Assembly: GCA_900129675.1 (NCBI GenBank)
Contig: FSRD01000001.1
Coordinates: 5,817,501-5,881,500, forward strand
Length of the DNA: 64,000 nucleotides
From: Bradyrhizobium erythrophlei
Lineage (GTDB): Bacteria > Pseudomonadota > Alphaproteobacteria > Rhizobiales > Xanthobacteraceae
Direction: 5' to 3'
In this document: one piece after another, positions 53,501 through 61,078 of the stretch
Layout: every line of letters starts with the position of its first letter
How positions within the stretch are numbered: the stretch's first letter is position 1
Program-made: the position numbers and the translations under genes
The notes under the pieces: model-generated
Database searches by the model: none
Told to the model about the DNA's origin: nothing
Seen by the model: only the letters and a program-made list of their open reading frames with translations

Positions 53501-53589
53501 GCGGACTCCGCGTTCACGCCAATGCCGCAAGCTCGGGCTTCAGCGATTACTCGCGCCTCTGGCCTGCTTCGCGGATCAGCTTCCGCCAT
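47578..53589 (-). CDS. Ser/Thr kinase-ATPase-GAF-PAS-PAS-histidine kinase hybrid
   Basis: A 2003-residue soluble protein. The ATG at 53589 is chosen for its GGAGG at ideal distance; 18 codons upstream and an ATG at 53496 are alternatives. Domains: Ser/Thr kinase-like (about 60-300; catalytic HKDIKPANVL near 164, but TGFGIA where DFG is usual, then MAPEQTGRMN); a STAND-type ATPase (about 340-650; Walker A GYSGIGKS near 373, Walker B LALFFDDLQWLD near 497); a long helical repeat region (about 700-1300); GAF (about 1330-1500); PAS (about 1510-1617); PAS (about 1630-1747); and histidine kinase (H-box SIAHEVNQPLAAV near 1786, then VADCGVGIS and GMGMGLSICR). Architecture of this kind is known from cyanobacterial HstK proteins and is frequent in Bradyrhizobium. 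The signal is unknown. No response regulator is adjacent. Confidence 0.92.
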   Translation of the reverse strand: MAEADPRSRPEARVIAEARACGIGVNAESAQMNLSPSLGVGEVSRLTVLLEDGERVLCRGWRDDGDSHGTSVLAVLSASEHPAPAFVDQLAHEYGLKDELDDRSAARPLALVREHGRTMLLLQDPGGGPLARLLGRPMEMGRFLRFATGLSVALRHIHEHGLIHKDIKPANVLVDFATGQVWLTGFGIAARLPRERQSPKPPELVAGTLAYMAPEQTGRMNRSIDSRSDLYSLGVTLYEMLTGALPFMASDPMEWIHCHIARQPVLPVERLKDVPVPVSAIVSKLLAKTAEERYQTAAGLERDLRRCLAAWEAQHRIDAFPLGQQDSSDRLLIPEKLYGREREIETLLAAFDRVVTSGRPELVLVAGYSGIGKSAVVNELHKALVPPRGLFASGKFDQYKRDIPYATLVQAFQSLVRPLLSKSDTELGRWRDALREALGPNGRLMIDLVPELKLIIGEQPPVSDLPPQQAQGRFQLVFRRFIAVFARPEHPLALFFDDLQWLDSATLDLLEDLLIQPDVKHLMLVGAFRDNEVDSAHPLTRKLEAIRNAGARVQEIILAPLACEDLGRLLANSLHCAAERVAPLAQLIHEKAAGNPFFAIQFVSALAEEALLTFDHGEARWSWNLNRIHAKGYTDNVVDLMVGKLNRLPVETQKGLQQLACMGNSADFALLTMVYEDSNGDMHGDLWEAVRTGLVLHSEGAYRFLHDRVQEAAYSLIPEDTRASAHLRIGRLLAAHTPPEKREETIFEIVNQLNRAGALVSLQDERYQLAEFNLIAGKRAKASTAYASALKYLIAGAALLADDCWERRHELAFSLEINRAECEFLTGELAAAEQRLAALSTRAASTVERASVACLRVDLYVALDQSSGAVSVGLDYLRYLGIEWSPHPTEEEARREYERVWSTLGDRPIEALVELPLMSDPASLAILDVLTKLAAPFEYTDANLLSLAICRMVILSLERGNSDRSCFAYVWLGVIAGPHFGNYKDGFRFGRLGYELIEERGLNRFPARTYMCFGNFVLPWTRHVRAGRDLVRRAFEAANKDGDLTYASYCGNQMNTNLLAAGDPLVDVQREAEHGLAFAQKARFAFGIDLITTQLGLIRTLRGLTSTFGCFDDEQFDEARIERRFSENPDLAFGECWYWIRKLQARFFAGDYAGALEASSRAQRLLWTSPSKFETAEYHFYGALSQAASCASAAAGQRRQHVEALVAHHRQLEIWAANCPDNFDNRAALVGAELARLEGRDVDAMRLYEQSIRSARDNDFIHNEALANELASRFYAARGFEKIARVYMHDARYGYLRWGADGKVRQLDRLHPSLAAPEAYGPTANIGPSVQQLDVATVVKASQAVSSEIVLSKLIERLMTVALENAGADRGLLILPAEDDHLIQAEAKAAGDQIDVVLCQKLITGVTCPESIVRHVIRTRESVILDDASKPNIFSGDDYLRGRPAKSILCLPLIKQGRLTALLYLENTLSSYAFPPDRIAILELLAAQAAISLENTRLYSDLQEREAKVRRLVESNIIGISIFDFDGRIIEANEAFLHTVGHSRDDIVSGRLRWTDLTPTEWQDADERAVAELRATGSCKAYEKEYFRNDGSRVPVLVGPAAFDGPRDQGVAFVLDLTERKRAEVELRESEQNYRMLFESIDEGFCTIEVLFDENEKPVDYRFLQISPSFERQTGIKNATGRRMREIAPQHEEHWFEIYGRIALTGEPMRFENEAKQLGRWYDVYAFRVEDPKRRRVGILFNDITERKRAEAEARDSERRYREAQAELAHVTRVTTLGELTASIAHEVNQPLAAVVANAEACLRWLDRATPDLNAARRSVKWVIDDGNRASEVIGRVRALANKTSLEKMPLDVSDVVRETIPLVQSELIVHQVSLRMELAPALPMILGDRVQLQQVIINLVMNGAEAMQSVTDRPRELVIRSRQNETQQVLVSVADCGVGISAENADRLFNAFFTTKSSGMGMGLSICRSIMEAHGGRLWATANVPQGATFHFTLPAHEEDAP

Positions 53590-54596
53590 CGAGGTCGCCT
53601 CCACGCGGGCGTAGCGGCCGCAAAGTGTGTGGCGGCAGCGCAATGATGAGCACGAGCGAAAGCTGTGGGCCGCAGCCTCATGCTGGCATTACCTCGCGGC
53701 GCTCCCTGCTTTTGGCAGTCGTCATCGCCAACTTTGCGAAGTCCGACCGAGTTGTAGCCGCCTCTCGCCTGGCACAACGCTATGACGTTACTGCCATAAA
53801 ATCCAGCTGCTATCGGCTCCGGCATCTATGGGACTCGGTGTGATGATACCGGTTGCGCATCGCCAGTGGATATGAATGTCTGCCCAGTGACCTCCGTGCT
53901 CTGAGGGACGACATTACGGTGGTTAGTCAGGATGATTGCGCGTTGGCAGCTACCTTCTACGCTTACAACCGGTTACGTCCCGCCTGCAAGTGTTGCGATT
54001 GGCGGGCCGCTGGCAACCGACATAGACTTCGCCGCGGCCGACCGCGCGTTCGAGAAATGTCGGCCGCTGCCGGACAATCTGGTTTGAGGTCAAAGACAAC
54101 GGCGGCCACCACGGTGCGCATTCTGAGGAGGGACTCGCCGCGAACTGCTGATCGCAACGGATGCGCTTCGACGCACCTTGCCGCGCAACCTAGAGGGCCT
54201 AGGGCTCGCACAAGGCGGAAGCGGTACCGATCTGCATGCCGACATGGGTGCGGCTAGCGCCCCTCTGGATCACGCCGGATCAAGCTTGGCTCGATCCTCA
54301 AGCTGGCGGCATCGAGATTTGGCCGGTTCAAATGCCGGAGGATTGGGATTTCAATCATGCCAGCGTTGAACGGGGCGGCATCCGACCTCTGCTGGTCGGT
54401 AAGGGCGATCCGATCGTAGTGTGTGCCGGATCGCTGCAATCGGTTGGTCCTATTTGAAGCCAACTTGTTCCACCGGACGAGTCCGGACCGGTCCAAATCC
54501 GGGTATGAAAAATCGACAGGTCAACATATCCTTTTCATACGACAGGACAGAGGCGTCGTCACTCGATCGCGTTAGATGAAGAAGGGCTCAATCCGA
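53590..54596. other. Long intergenic region
   Basis: About 1 kb without a convincing large gene. It separates the kinase gene and the end of the peptide-transport operon, both on the minus strand, so it must hold the kinase promoter. It contains the short plus-strand frame listed separately (53932-54087), and an open stretch at 54236-54457 that looks only weakly coding. Confidence 0.4.
53932..54087 (+). CDS. Possible small protein (51 residues)
   Basis: The ATG at 53932 starts MIARWQLPSTLTTGYVPPAS, continuing VAIGGPLATDIDFAAADRAF and EKCRPLPDNLV before the stop. Amino-acid content and codon choice look coding, but there is only a weak ribosome site and no known family. It could be the remnant of a longer gene. 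Confidence 0.25.
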   Translation: MIARWQLPSTLTTGYVPPASVAIGGPLATDIDFAAADRAFEKCRPLPDNLV

Positions 54597-55583
54597 CTAT
54601 TCCGAAGCGACCTCAGCGAGCACTTCGGACGTGTCACGCCAACGAAAACAGGCTGCGCCATGTTCAGAACCCACCGCAGCCATTGCCGGTACATCGTCGA
54701 GGCAGCGATCCAACCTGATCGGACAACGGCTGTAGAACGGGCATTCCCGGCGGGGATTTATCGCGCTCGGAATCTCACCGACCACCAGGTTGCGGGACAA
54801 CCGACGGGTCGGGTCAGGCGACAAGACGGCTGACATCAGGGCGCGCGTGTACGGGTGGCGCGGGTCTGCCATTATGGCCGCCGTCGGAGCTTGCTCCACG
54901 ATGTGGCCGAGATACATGACTGCAACGCGGTGGCTCAGACGTTCCACCGCCATGATGTCGTGCGAAATGAACAGGTACGCCACCGACGTGCTGCTTTGAA
55001 GCGAGCGCAGCAGACCCAAAATTTCCTCACGGACCGTGGGGTCAAGCGTCGAGGTCGGTTCGTCAAGTACGACAAGCTTCGGGCTGGTGATCAGCGCCCG
55101 TGCAATACCCACTCGTTGCTGTTCGCTTGCCGTCAATTCGACCGGAAAACGATCCAGGTATTGCGGCCCGAGACCCACTCGCTCCAGCATCTCGGTTATC
55201 ATGCCGAGCCAGCCGCGGGCCGGTGCCTCGCGCTGCAGGGCGAGCGGCTCCTCTACGGTCTGCCGCACTGTCCGGCGCGGGTTCAACGAGGCGAACGGAT
55301 CTTGAAACACCATCTGCAAGCGCGACCGCAACGGCTTGAGTTCCCGTTTCGTGAGTCGCGTGATGTCGGAGCCCTCGAAGCGAATACGCCCGCTCGTTGG
55401 CTCAACCAGGCGGAGCAGACACCGGCCGACCGTCGTCTTGCCCGATCCGCTTTCCCCGACGAGCCCGAGAGTCTCTCCCCGCCCGATCTCAAAGCTGATC
55501 CCATTGATAGCACCGACATAGTTTTGGCCCTTAAGGTAGAAGCGCTTGACCAGCCCTTCGACGACTATCAGGGGATCTGTCAT
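54597..55583 (-). CDS. Peptide-type ABC transporter ATP-binding protein (DppF/OppF-like)
   Basis: A 328-residue cytoplasmic ATPase. Walker A is LVGESGSGKTTVGRCLLRL; the Q-loop is MVFQDPFASLNPRRTV; the signature is ELTASEQQRVGIARALITSP (the usual LSGGQ is replaced by LTASEQ); Walker B is LVVLDEPTSTLD; the switch His is in LFISHDIMAV. The C-terminal oligopeptide-transporter extension with cysteines (RRECPFYSRCPIRLDRCLDD) is of the type that can hold an iron-sulfur centre. It overlaps the fused permease-ATPase gene by 4 bp. The degenerate signature motif deserves note, because its partner carries a normal one. Confidence 0.9.
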   Translation of the reverse strand: MTDPLIVVEGLVKRFYLKGQNYVGAINGISFEIGRGETLGLVGESGSGKTTVGRCLLRLVEPTSGRIRFEGSDITRLTKRELKPLRSRLQMVFQDPFASLNPRRTVRQTVEEPLALQREAPARGWLGMITEMLERVGLGPQYLDRFPVELTASEQQRVGIARALITSPKLVVLDEPTSTLDPTVREEILGLLRSLQSSTSVAYLFISHDIMAVERLSHRVAVMYLGHIVEQAPTAAIMADPRHPYTRALMSAVLSPDPTRRLSRNLVVGEIPSAINPRRECPFYSRCPIRLDRCLDDVPAMAAVGSEHGAACFRWRDTSEVLAEVASE

Positions 55584-57406
55584 CGGACGATCTTCGAGGA
55601 TGTGTTGGTTGTCGCGGCAGAGCTGACGGCGCGCAAATCGGCAGCTGCAATCAGTCTACGAGTAACGGCGTGGCGAGGGGCCAACAGCACATCTCGAACG
55701 GACCCCATTTCGACGATCAGACCTTCGTGCAGAACCGCAACGCGGTTGCAATAATGGGCGACGATTCCGAGTTCGCGAGTCGCCAGGACCTGGGCGGCGC
55801 CACTTTGGTGACAAAGCTCTATCATGAGGTCGAGCACCTGTCGTTGCACGGTGACATCAAGACCAGCCGTCGGCTCGTCGGCGACGATTAGCGGCGGCCG
55901 ATGCACCAGTGCGATAGCAAGGCAGACGCGCTGCGCCATGCCGCCGCTCAACTCGTGCGGATAGGCCGCGAGCCAGTGCTCTGCGTCGCCGATCCCGATT
56001 GCGCCCAGCATCCTCGCGGCGCGCGCATGTGCCTCACGGCGGGAACACCGATGGTGGGCCCGAATATGCGCCACCATGAGATCGCCAACTCGCACTAGCG
56101 GATTGAGCTGGCTCTTGGCGTTGGGGAGCAGAGGCAGGATCTCGTAGCCGCGAATGGCGCGCAGTGTCCTTTCATCAAGTTCGGCCAGATCCTTGCCGCG
56201 GAAAAAGACATGGCCCGCCCGCCGCTGCAGATCGTGGCCGAGGAGCCTAACGATGGCGCGAACGAGGATGGATTTACCGGAACCAGGGAGGCCGACTACG
56301 CCGAGAATCTCGCCGGGCATGAGATCAAAGCTCACGCCGTCGAGGATAGGTGGGCCACCAGAGGCCTCGATAGCAAGCCCACGGACCGAGAGTACCGCGT
56401 CCGGTGCGGAAGGTGCGGCGGCTTCGGCCTGCGCCGCAGGTGCGATGCGGTCCTTGGATAAGAGACGACGCGCGGGTATGGTTCTTTGCCCCGGCTCCAT
56501 CAGCTTGCCTACAATGTCGCCCATGACGGCAAATGTGAAAACGATTAGGCCCAACAAGAGCCCTGGAAACATCGCCACCCACCACTGTCCGATGACCATG
56601 AACTTGGCGCCGCTCGCGATCATCGCTCCGAGTTCAGGCGTAGGCGGGCTAACGCCAGCACCTACGAAACTCAGTCCGGCGGTCAATAGCACGGCAAAGC
56701 CTATCGTTACCGACACCTGAACCAGCACTGTCGGCCAGGCGTTCGGAAGCAAATGCTTAAAACCGACGCCGAGTTCGGAGTTGCCGAGAGCCACCGCAGC
56801 CTCGGCATAAAGATGCTCGCGCAGGGCAAGTATTTCAGATCGCACCAGACGGAGGAACACCGGAAAATTCACGAAAGCGACCGCGAAAACCACGTTAACC
56901 GGTCCGGTGCCGCGAATCGCCACCAGCACCATAGCCAAAATGAAGACCGGGAACGCCTGAATGACGTCGAGAAGACGCAGTGTCCCCTCCGATATCCATC
57001 GCAGCGCTCGCCGATCTGCTCCCTCGAAATAACCGGCGACAACGCCGAGCGGCACGCCGATCGCAACCGAGAGGGTGGTGGCAATGACGGCTATGAGTAC
57101 GTCAGTGCGAGGAGCTGCGATGAGCCGGGACAGGACATCGATGCCGTTCTCGTCTGTCCCGAAAGGATGCGCGCGATTCGGAGGCACCAGCCGCTGCAGC
57201 GGATCAGCAAACGTCGGCGGGTAGGGCGCAACAAACGGGCCAATGGCTGCTATAACCAGAACAAGAATAAAGACGAATAAAACCGCCCGGTCGAAGCGGC
57301 TGAGGCGCGACCACAATCCGGTGACGCTCCGGTGCGCCGAATGCCTTGTTACGCTTGCAGACGAATGCTGCCAGCGCCTGTCGTCGTCAATCTTGCGCGC
57401 GCTCAA
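55580..57406 (-). CDS. Fused peptide ABC transporter permease (DppC-like) and ATPase (DppD-like)
   Basis: A 608-residue protein. The start is the TTG at 57406, overlapping the stop of the DppB-like gene (TTGA) with a GAGGG site. Residues about 20-300 form a DppC-type permease: FDRAVLFVFILVLVIAAIGP, the HPFGTDENGIDVLSRLI motif and the EAAVALGNSELGVGFKHLLP coupling loop. After a linker (PARRLLSKDRIAPAAQAEAA) an ATPase domain follows (about 330-608): Walker A VVGLPGSGKSILVRAI, signature ELSGGMAQRVCLAIALVHRP and Walker B LIVADEPTAGLD. The switch region reads VLATRELGIVAHY, with Arg where His is usual. Separate dppC and dppD genes are the rule, so this fusion is uncommon. Confidence 0.9.
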   Translation of the reverse strand: MSARKIDDDRRWQHSSASVTRHSAHRSVTGLWSRLSRFDRAVLFVFILVLVIAAIGPFVAPYPPTFADPLQRLVPPNRAHPFGTDENGIDVLSRLIAAPRTDVLIAVIATTLSVAIGVPLGVVAGYFEGADRRALRWISEGTLRLLDVIQAFPVFILAMVLVAIRGTGPVNVVFAVAFVNFPVFLRLVRSEILALREHLYAEAAVALGNSELGVGFKHLLPNAWPTVLVQVSVTIGFAVLLTAGLSFVGAGVSPPTPELGAMIASGAKFMVIGQWWVAMFPGLLLGLIVFTFAVMGDIVGKLMEPGQRTIPARRLLSKDRIAPAAQAEAAAPSAPDAVLSVRGLAIEASGGPPILDGVSFDLMPGEILGVVGLPGSGKSILVRAIVRLLGHDLQRRAGHVFFRGKDLAELDERTLRAIRGYEILPLLPNAKSQLNPLVRVGDLMVAHIRAHHRCSRREAHARAARMLGAIGIGDAEHWLAAYPHELSGGMAQRVCLAIALVHRPPLIVADEPTAGLDVTVQRQVLDLMIELCHQSGAAQVLATRELGIVAHYCNRVAVLHEGLIVEMGSVRDVLLAPRHAVTRRLIAAADLRAVSSAATTNTSSKIVR

Positions 57407-58434
57407 GAGGCCCTCGCCGAGACACGCGGATCGATCATGAACTGCAGGAGGTCGACAATCAGATACACCATCATCGTGAAGACCGCAGCGACCAGCACGA
57501 AGCCCTGTATCGGCGCATAGTCTACCGTCGTGATCGACTGCACAGCATACTGGCCGATCCCGTTTAGATTGAAAACTGTTTCGATCAGAACTGCGCCGCC
57601 GAGCAGATATCCGGCAACAACGCCTGTGACCACAACTGCCGGTGGCGCCGCATTGCGCATCGCCCATAGCAGGACAGTGCGTCGCGGCAGGCCCAGCGCC
57701 TCGGCATAGATCGTGTAGTCGCTGCGAAGCGCCGCTTCCATGCTCGCTCTCACCATCTTAAAGATCGGGCCGCCATAGACGAAAGCAAGCGTGACGGCCG
57801 GCAGTGCGAGATGGGACAAAGCCGACTTAAAGGTGTCGAAATTCCCAGCGAGCAATGTATCCACGACGTAGAAGCCCGTGACGCGCTCGGGCGGAAGATC
57901 GAGGATGGCGAGCCTGCCCTCCGGCCCAGGTGCCCACCCCAGCACGCTGAAGAAGACGAAGATGAGGACTAGGCCGAGCCAGAAATCCGGCAAAGCTCCA
58001 GCAAGCAGACCATAGCCGAAACTGATGCGCCGCATTGCGCGCGCCAGCCAACCGCGGGATGGACTCGCCGAGAGGAGGGCGATCGGCACCATAACCACCA
58101 GCACGATGAGCATTCCGGCAGTGATGAGCTCAAGCGTCGCTGGCGCGCGGACGAGAAGATCTTCAGCAACGGAGCTCGAATTGACCCAGGACCTGCCGAA
58201 GTCACCCTGAAGAAGACGCTGGAGGTAGGCGATGTATTGTTGCGGCAGTGGCTTGTCGAGGCGGAGCTGGTGGCGAAGCAGCTCTACTCCCTCCTGTGGG
58301 GCAAGAGGGCCCAATTCCAAGCGAGCAGGATCGCCCGGCAGCATGCGCACCAGAGTGAACGTGATGATCGAGATCAGGAACAGTTGCGGGACCAGAACCA
58401 ACAGGCGCCGGCCGATGTACTTGAGCGTCCGCAT
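57403..58434 (-). CDS. Peptide-type ABC transporter permease (DppB/OppB-like)
   Basis: A 343-residue inner-membrane protein. The N-terminus YIGRRLLVLVPQLFLISIIT F and MLPGDPARLELG are the DppB pattern. The periplasmic loop contains LQGDFGRSWVN, and the coupling loop is DYTIYAEALGLPRRTVLLWA MRNA. It pairs with the permease half of the fusion protein encoded downstream, which it overlaps by 4 bp. It follows the binding-protein gene by 127 bp. Confidence 0.92.
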   Translation of the reverse strand: MRTLKYIGRRLLVLVPQLFLISIITFTLVRMLPGDPARLELGPLAPQEGVELLRHQLRLDKPLPQQYIAYLQRLLQGDFGRSWVNSSSVAEDLLVRAPATLELITAGMLIVLVVMVPIALLSASPSRGWLARAMRRISFGYGLLAGALPDFWLGLVLIFVFFSVLGWAPGPEGRLAILDLPPERVTGFYVVDTLLAGNFDTFKSALSHLALPAVTLAFVYGGPIFKMVRASMEAALRSDYTIYAEALGLPRRTVLLWAMRNAAPPAVVVTGVVAGYLLGGAVLIETVFNLNGIGQYAVQSITTVDYAPIQGFVLVAAVFTMMVYLIVDLLQFMIDPRVSARAS

Positions 58435-58561
58435 GGTCCCTAAACCTCCACTTTGACCCGCCCCGCCTCAGGCGCTTGCTCGCATTGCCGTCCGGGCGGA
58501 TGACACGGACGAAAGGATTGCGAGCTGCATGATCGAGTAAGACGGTCCAAGATACAGCGTC

Positions 58562-60181
58562 TTACTTGGCGAAGGACATCTCGCTCACTTTATAGTACTG
58601 GGTGGTGAACCACTTCCAGCCCGAGAGGTTGGCGCTCATAGCGTTGACATACGACGGCTCTGCGATCCAACCCAGTGTTGCTGCCTCGTGGATGCGTTCT
58701 TCGGCGGGGCGGTGGAAAGCGTTGCGCTGGTCGGAATCGACGATCGAAGCGCCCTCTTCGAGCAAGCGGTCGACCTCCTTGTCGCTGTAGTTTTGGTAAT
58801 TGACAGCATTGCCTGTCTGATAAAGCAGCCTGAGCGAGTAGTTGGGGTCGGGCTGGATCGGGTAATCGATCCAGAGCGCAAAATCGGCTTTCTTTGACTG
58901 AACCACGTCAGAATGAGCCGACACGGGCTGCTTGCGCAGATCGATGTTTATACCGACCTGAGATAGCGTCGACTTCAAAAGCACAGCTATGTTCTCTTGC
59001 ACCGGATCGCCGGCGCTGTAGGTCAGTGTCGTCTGGAAGCCGTTGGCATAGCCTGCCTCGGTGAGCAGGCGCTTGGCCTCGGTCACGTCATATGTATAGT
59101 TGTTGAATTCCACATAGCCCGGATAGACGCTGGGCATTACGCCTTCCCAGGTGACGGCCAGCCCGCGATAGATATCTTTGACGATCTGGTCGCGCGCGAG
59201 CAGATGATTGATAGCTTGGCGAACCTGCACCTTGTCAAACGGCGTCTTAATGTTGTTCATCACCAGATAGATCGACTGGTTGCCATGAACCGCGGCCACG
59301 CGCACGTTGGATGCCGCTGCAAGGCTGACCGCCTCGTCGGGCGAAACGCCTTCGATCAAGTCAACCTTGCCCTCCTTGAGAAGTGCCAGCCGGCTCGCTG
59401 ATTCCGGAACGACCTGATAGATGATGTGCTTGATCTTCGGTGGACCCTCCCAATAGTTCGGGTTGGCATCCATGACCACGCGATTGCCCGCTTCCCAGCT
59501 GCGGATCACATAGGGTCCAAAGGCAACAAGGCTCGTCGAAGCCCATTTGGTAGCCCACGGGTCGTCAGGCGTCGAATGCTTCTTCGCTTCCGTGCTATCG
59601 TACCAATACCAGTAGAGGTTAGTGAGAATCTTGCAAATTAGCGGCATCGGCTTGTCGGAGCTGATCCGCACAGTGTGGTCGTCGACTTCCTGCCACTGTT
59701 TTGGGTCGGGCGCGTTCGCAGCATTCTGCATAAACGTTCCAATCGCCTTGAGCTCATGCGCGCGCTCAACCCTCCACAGCACGTCCTTGGCCGTGAATTC
59801 ATTTCCCACCGCCGATTTCACCCCTTTGCGCAGATGATAAACGGCGGTCTTGCTGTCCGCACTCAAATCGCAGTTCTCGACAATGCTAGGAACCATCTGT
59901 TGCGCCCGGAAGTCTGGGTAGGTGAACCCTGGAATCTTGGTCGGATCTGCCCCTGGGGTCGGCGCATACGGATACGTGGTCGGCTTCCATTCTGCGCCCG
60001 GTTCGATCACCTGCGCCGCGATCGTCCACGTTTGGGGACCCGATTGGCGGTCAAGATCCACGCCTTGTGGTGTTCCCGGTACCGCGATGATGATGGTGTC
60101 TTTGGTTTGGGCCAGAGACCCGCCGCTGACCAAGGCCAGCACTCCGCATCCGAGAGCCAAGATGACCAGAAGCTTACGCAT
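58562..60181 (-). CDS. Peptide-type ABC transporter substrate-binding protein (family 5)
   Basis: A 539-residue exported protein, the first gene of the operon. The signal peptide is MRKLLVILALGCGVLALVSG. Family 5 (DppA/OppA) landmarks are YHLRKGVKSAVGNEFTAKDV, VVPESASRLALLKEGKVDLI, and VRQAINHLLARDQIVKDIYR. The C-terminal lobe contains VVQSKKADFALWIDYPIQPD. Such proteins bind di- or oligopeptides, nickel, opines or glycosides. Here the ligand is unknown. Confidence 0.9.
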   Translation of the reverse strand: MRKLLVILALGCGVLALVSGGSLAQTKDTIIIAVPGTPQGVDLDRQSGPQTWTIAAQVIEPGAEWKPTTYPYAPTPGADPTKIPGFTYPDFRAQQMVPSIVENCDLSADSKTAVYHLRKGVKSAVGNEFTAKDVLWRVERAHELKAIGTFMQNAANAPDPKQWQEVDDHTVRISSDKPMPLICKILTNLYWYWYDSTEAKKHSTPDDPWATKWASTSLVAFGPYVIRSWEAGNRVVMDANPNYWEGPPKIKHIIYQVVPESASRLALLKEGKVDLIEGVSPDEAVSLAAASNVRVAAVHGNQSIYLVMNNIKTPFDKVQVRQAINHLLARDQIVKDIYRGLAVTWEGVMPSVYPGYVEFNNYTYDVTEAKRLLTEAGYANGFQTTLTYSAGDPVQENIAVLLKSTLSQVGINIDLRKQPVSAHSDVVQSKKADFALWIDYPIQPDPNYSLRLLYQTGNAVNYQNYSDKEVDRLLEEGASIVDSDQRNAFHRPAEERIHEAATLGWIAEPSYVNAMSANLSGWKWFTTQYYKVSEMSFAK

Positions 60182-60608
60182 CGTGTCCTCTCTGTTGCCT
60201 CAAGATTCTCTTCTGAGACTTAGGGCCGATCGTAGGCAGCCTTGTCCGCAAGTTTATCCCTGATCGACTTCCCCAATCCGTCTTACCTAAGCCCATCCTT
60301 TGAGGGCGCTGCGTAGAAGTTTACCTTCATCTCAACGGCCTTGTCGAGCGTCGCCAGAGCCCTACAAAGGCTTGCGCAGGATTCAGCCCCCGGCCACCAA
60401 GTTCTATGTCATTTGGCCTAGCTGCTTTCTGGCGCAAAAACCTCGGGGTGTTTACGGCGCAGGTCCGCTTTGCGCGACCACCCTCGTTCGCTACGTGCGG
60501 CAGCACGTCGATCTCTCTCTTGCCGCTCGCGTCGAGGACCAAGCAGGCCGGACGAAACGAGCCGGGCTCAATCGGCGGGCGCTTGGCCCCTTCCAACTTG
60601 TTCTATTC
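60182..60608. other. Promoter region of the peptide-transport operon and beyond
   Basis: About 430 bp between divergent genes. Long frames exist on both strands but no sequence reads as a protein. No operator is recognised. Confidence 0.35.
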
Positions 60609-60932
60609 GTGTCGCTGACCTTCTTCACCGGAGCGGCTTACGCGGTTGATCGCGGACAATTTGAAAATGTACCCGACGACGTTCGCACATGGTTCAAGGG
60701 CGTGCGCAGTCCGGCTGGCGTTCCCTGCTGCGACATTTCCGATGGGCATCGCACGGAGTACGACGTGCGAGCGGGAGCTTATTGGGTTCCAATCAATGGT
60801 TTGTGGTGGCAGGTGCCGGAAAAGGCGATCATTCGAAACGCCGGAAACCCGCTTGGCGAAGCCGTCGTTTGGTATGTCAGTCTTCGCGGTAATATCGAGA
60901 TCCGCTGCTTTGTCCCGGCCGATGCCGCGTGA
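60609..60932 (+). CDS. Small exported protein of unknown function
   Basis: The conserved-looking part (VDRGQFENVPDDVRTWFKGV, then RSPAGVPCCDISDGHRTEYD, VRAGAYWVPINGLWWQVPEK and GEAVVWYVSLRGNIEIRCFV) is typical of a small rhizobial family with a CCD motif and a further Cys. The GTG at 60609 is the only start codon near the presumed signal peptide (LTFFTGAAYA), but it leaves a leader of just 12 residues. Open but non-conserved codons extend to 60300. The true start may be further upstream, or the 5' end may be damaged. Confidence 0.6.
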   Translation: MSLTFFTGAAYAVDRGQFENVPDDVRTWFKGVRSPAGVPCCDISDGHRTEYDVRAGAYWVPINGLWWQVPEKAIIRNAGNPLGEAVVWYVSLRGNIEIRCFVPADAA

Positions 60933-61078
60933 GCGGTGTGCGGGCACCTTTTGCCAGAGGATGCGGCGTTCTTAATCGCGGAGCAGCTTTCGCTTTCCTG
61001 GTACCTTAGCAAAGTGATAGCGTTTTGCTATCCATGGTCACCTGTCTAGATTATTGAAATTCTTGCTCCGGGCACGCC

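Noticed and set aside
54236..54457. Plus-strand frame of 73 codons in the kinase/peptide-transport gap
   Set aside because: It reads partly protein-like (GIEIWPVQMPEDWDF) but has no ribosome site, no known family and no conserved end; kept only as part of the intergenic description.
54855..55754. A 299-codon plus-strand frame opposite the DppF-like gene
   Set aside because: It is the complement of a clear ATPase gene with all motifs on the other strand; the translation has no fold signature.
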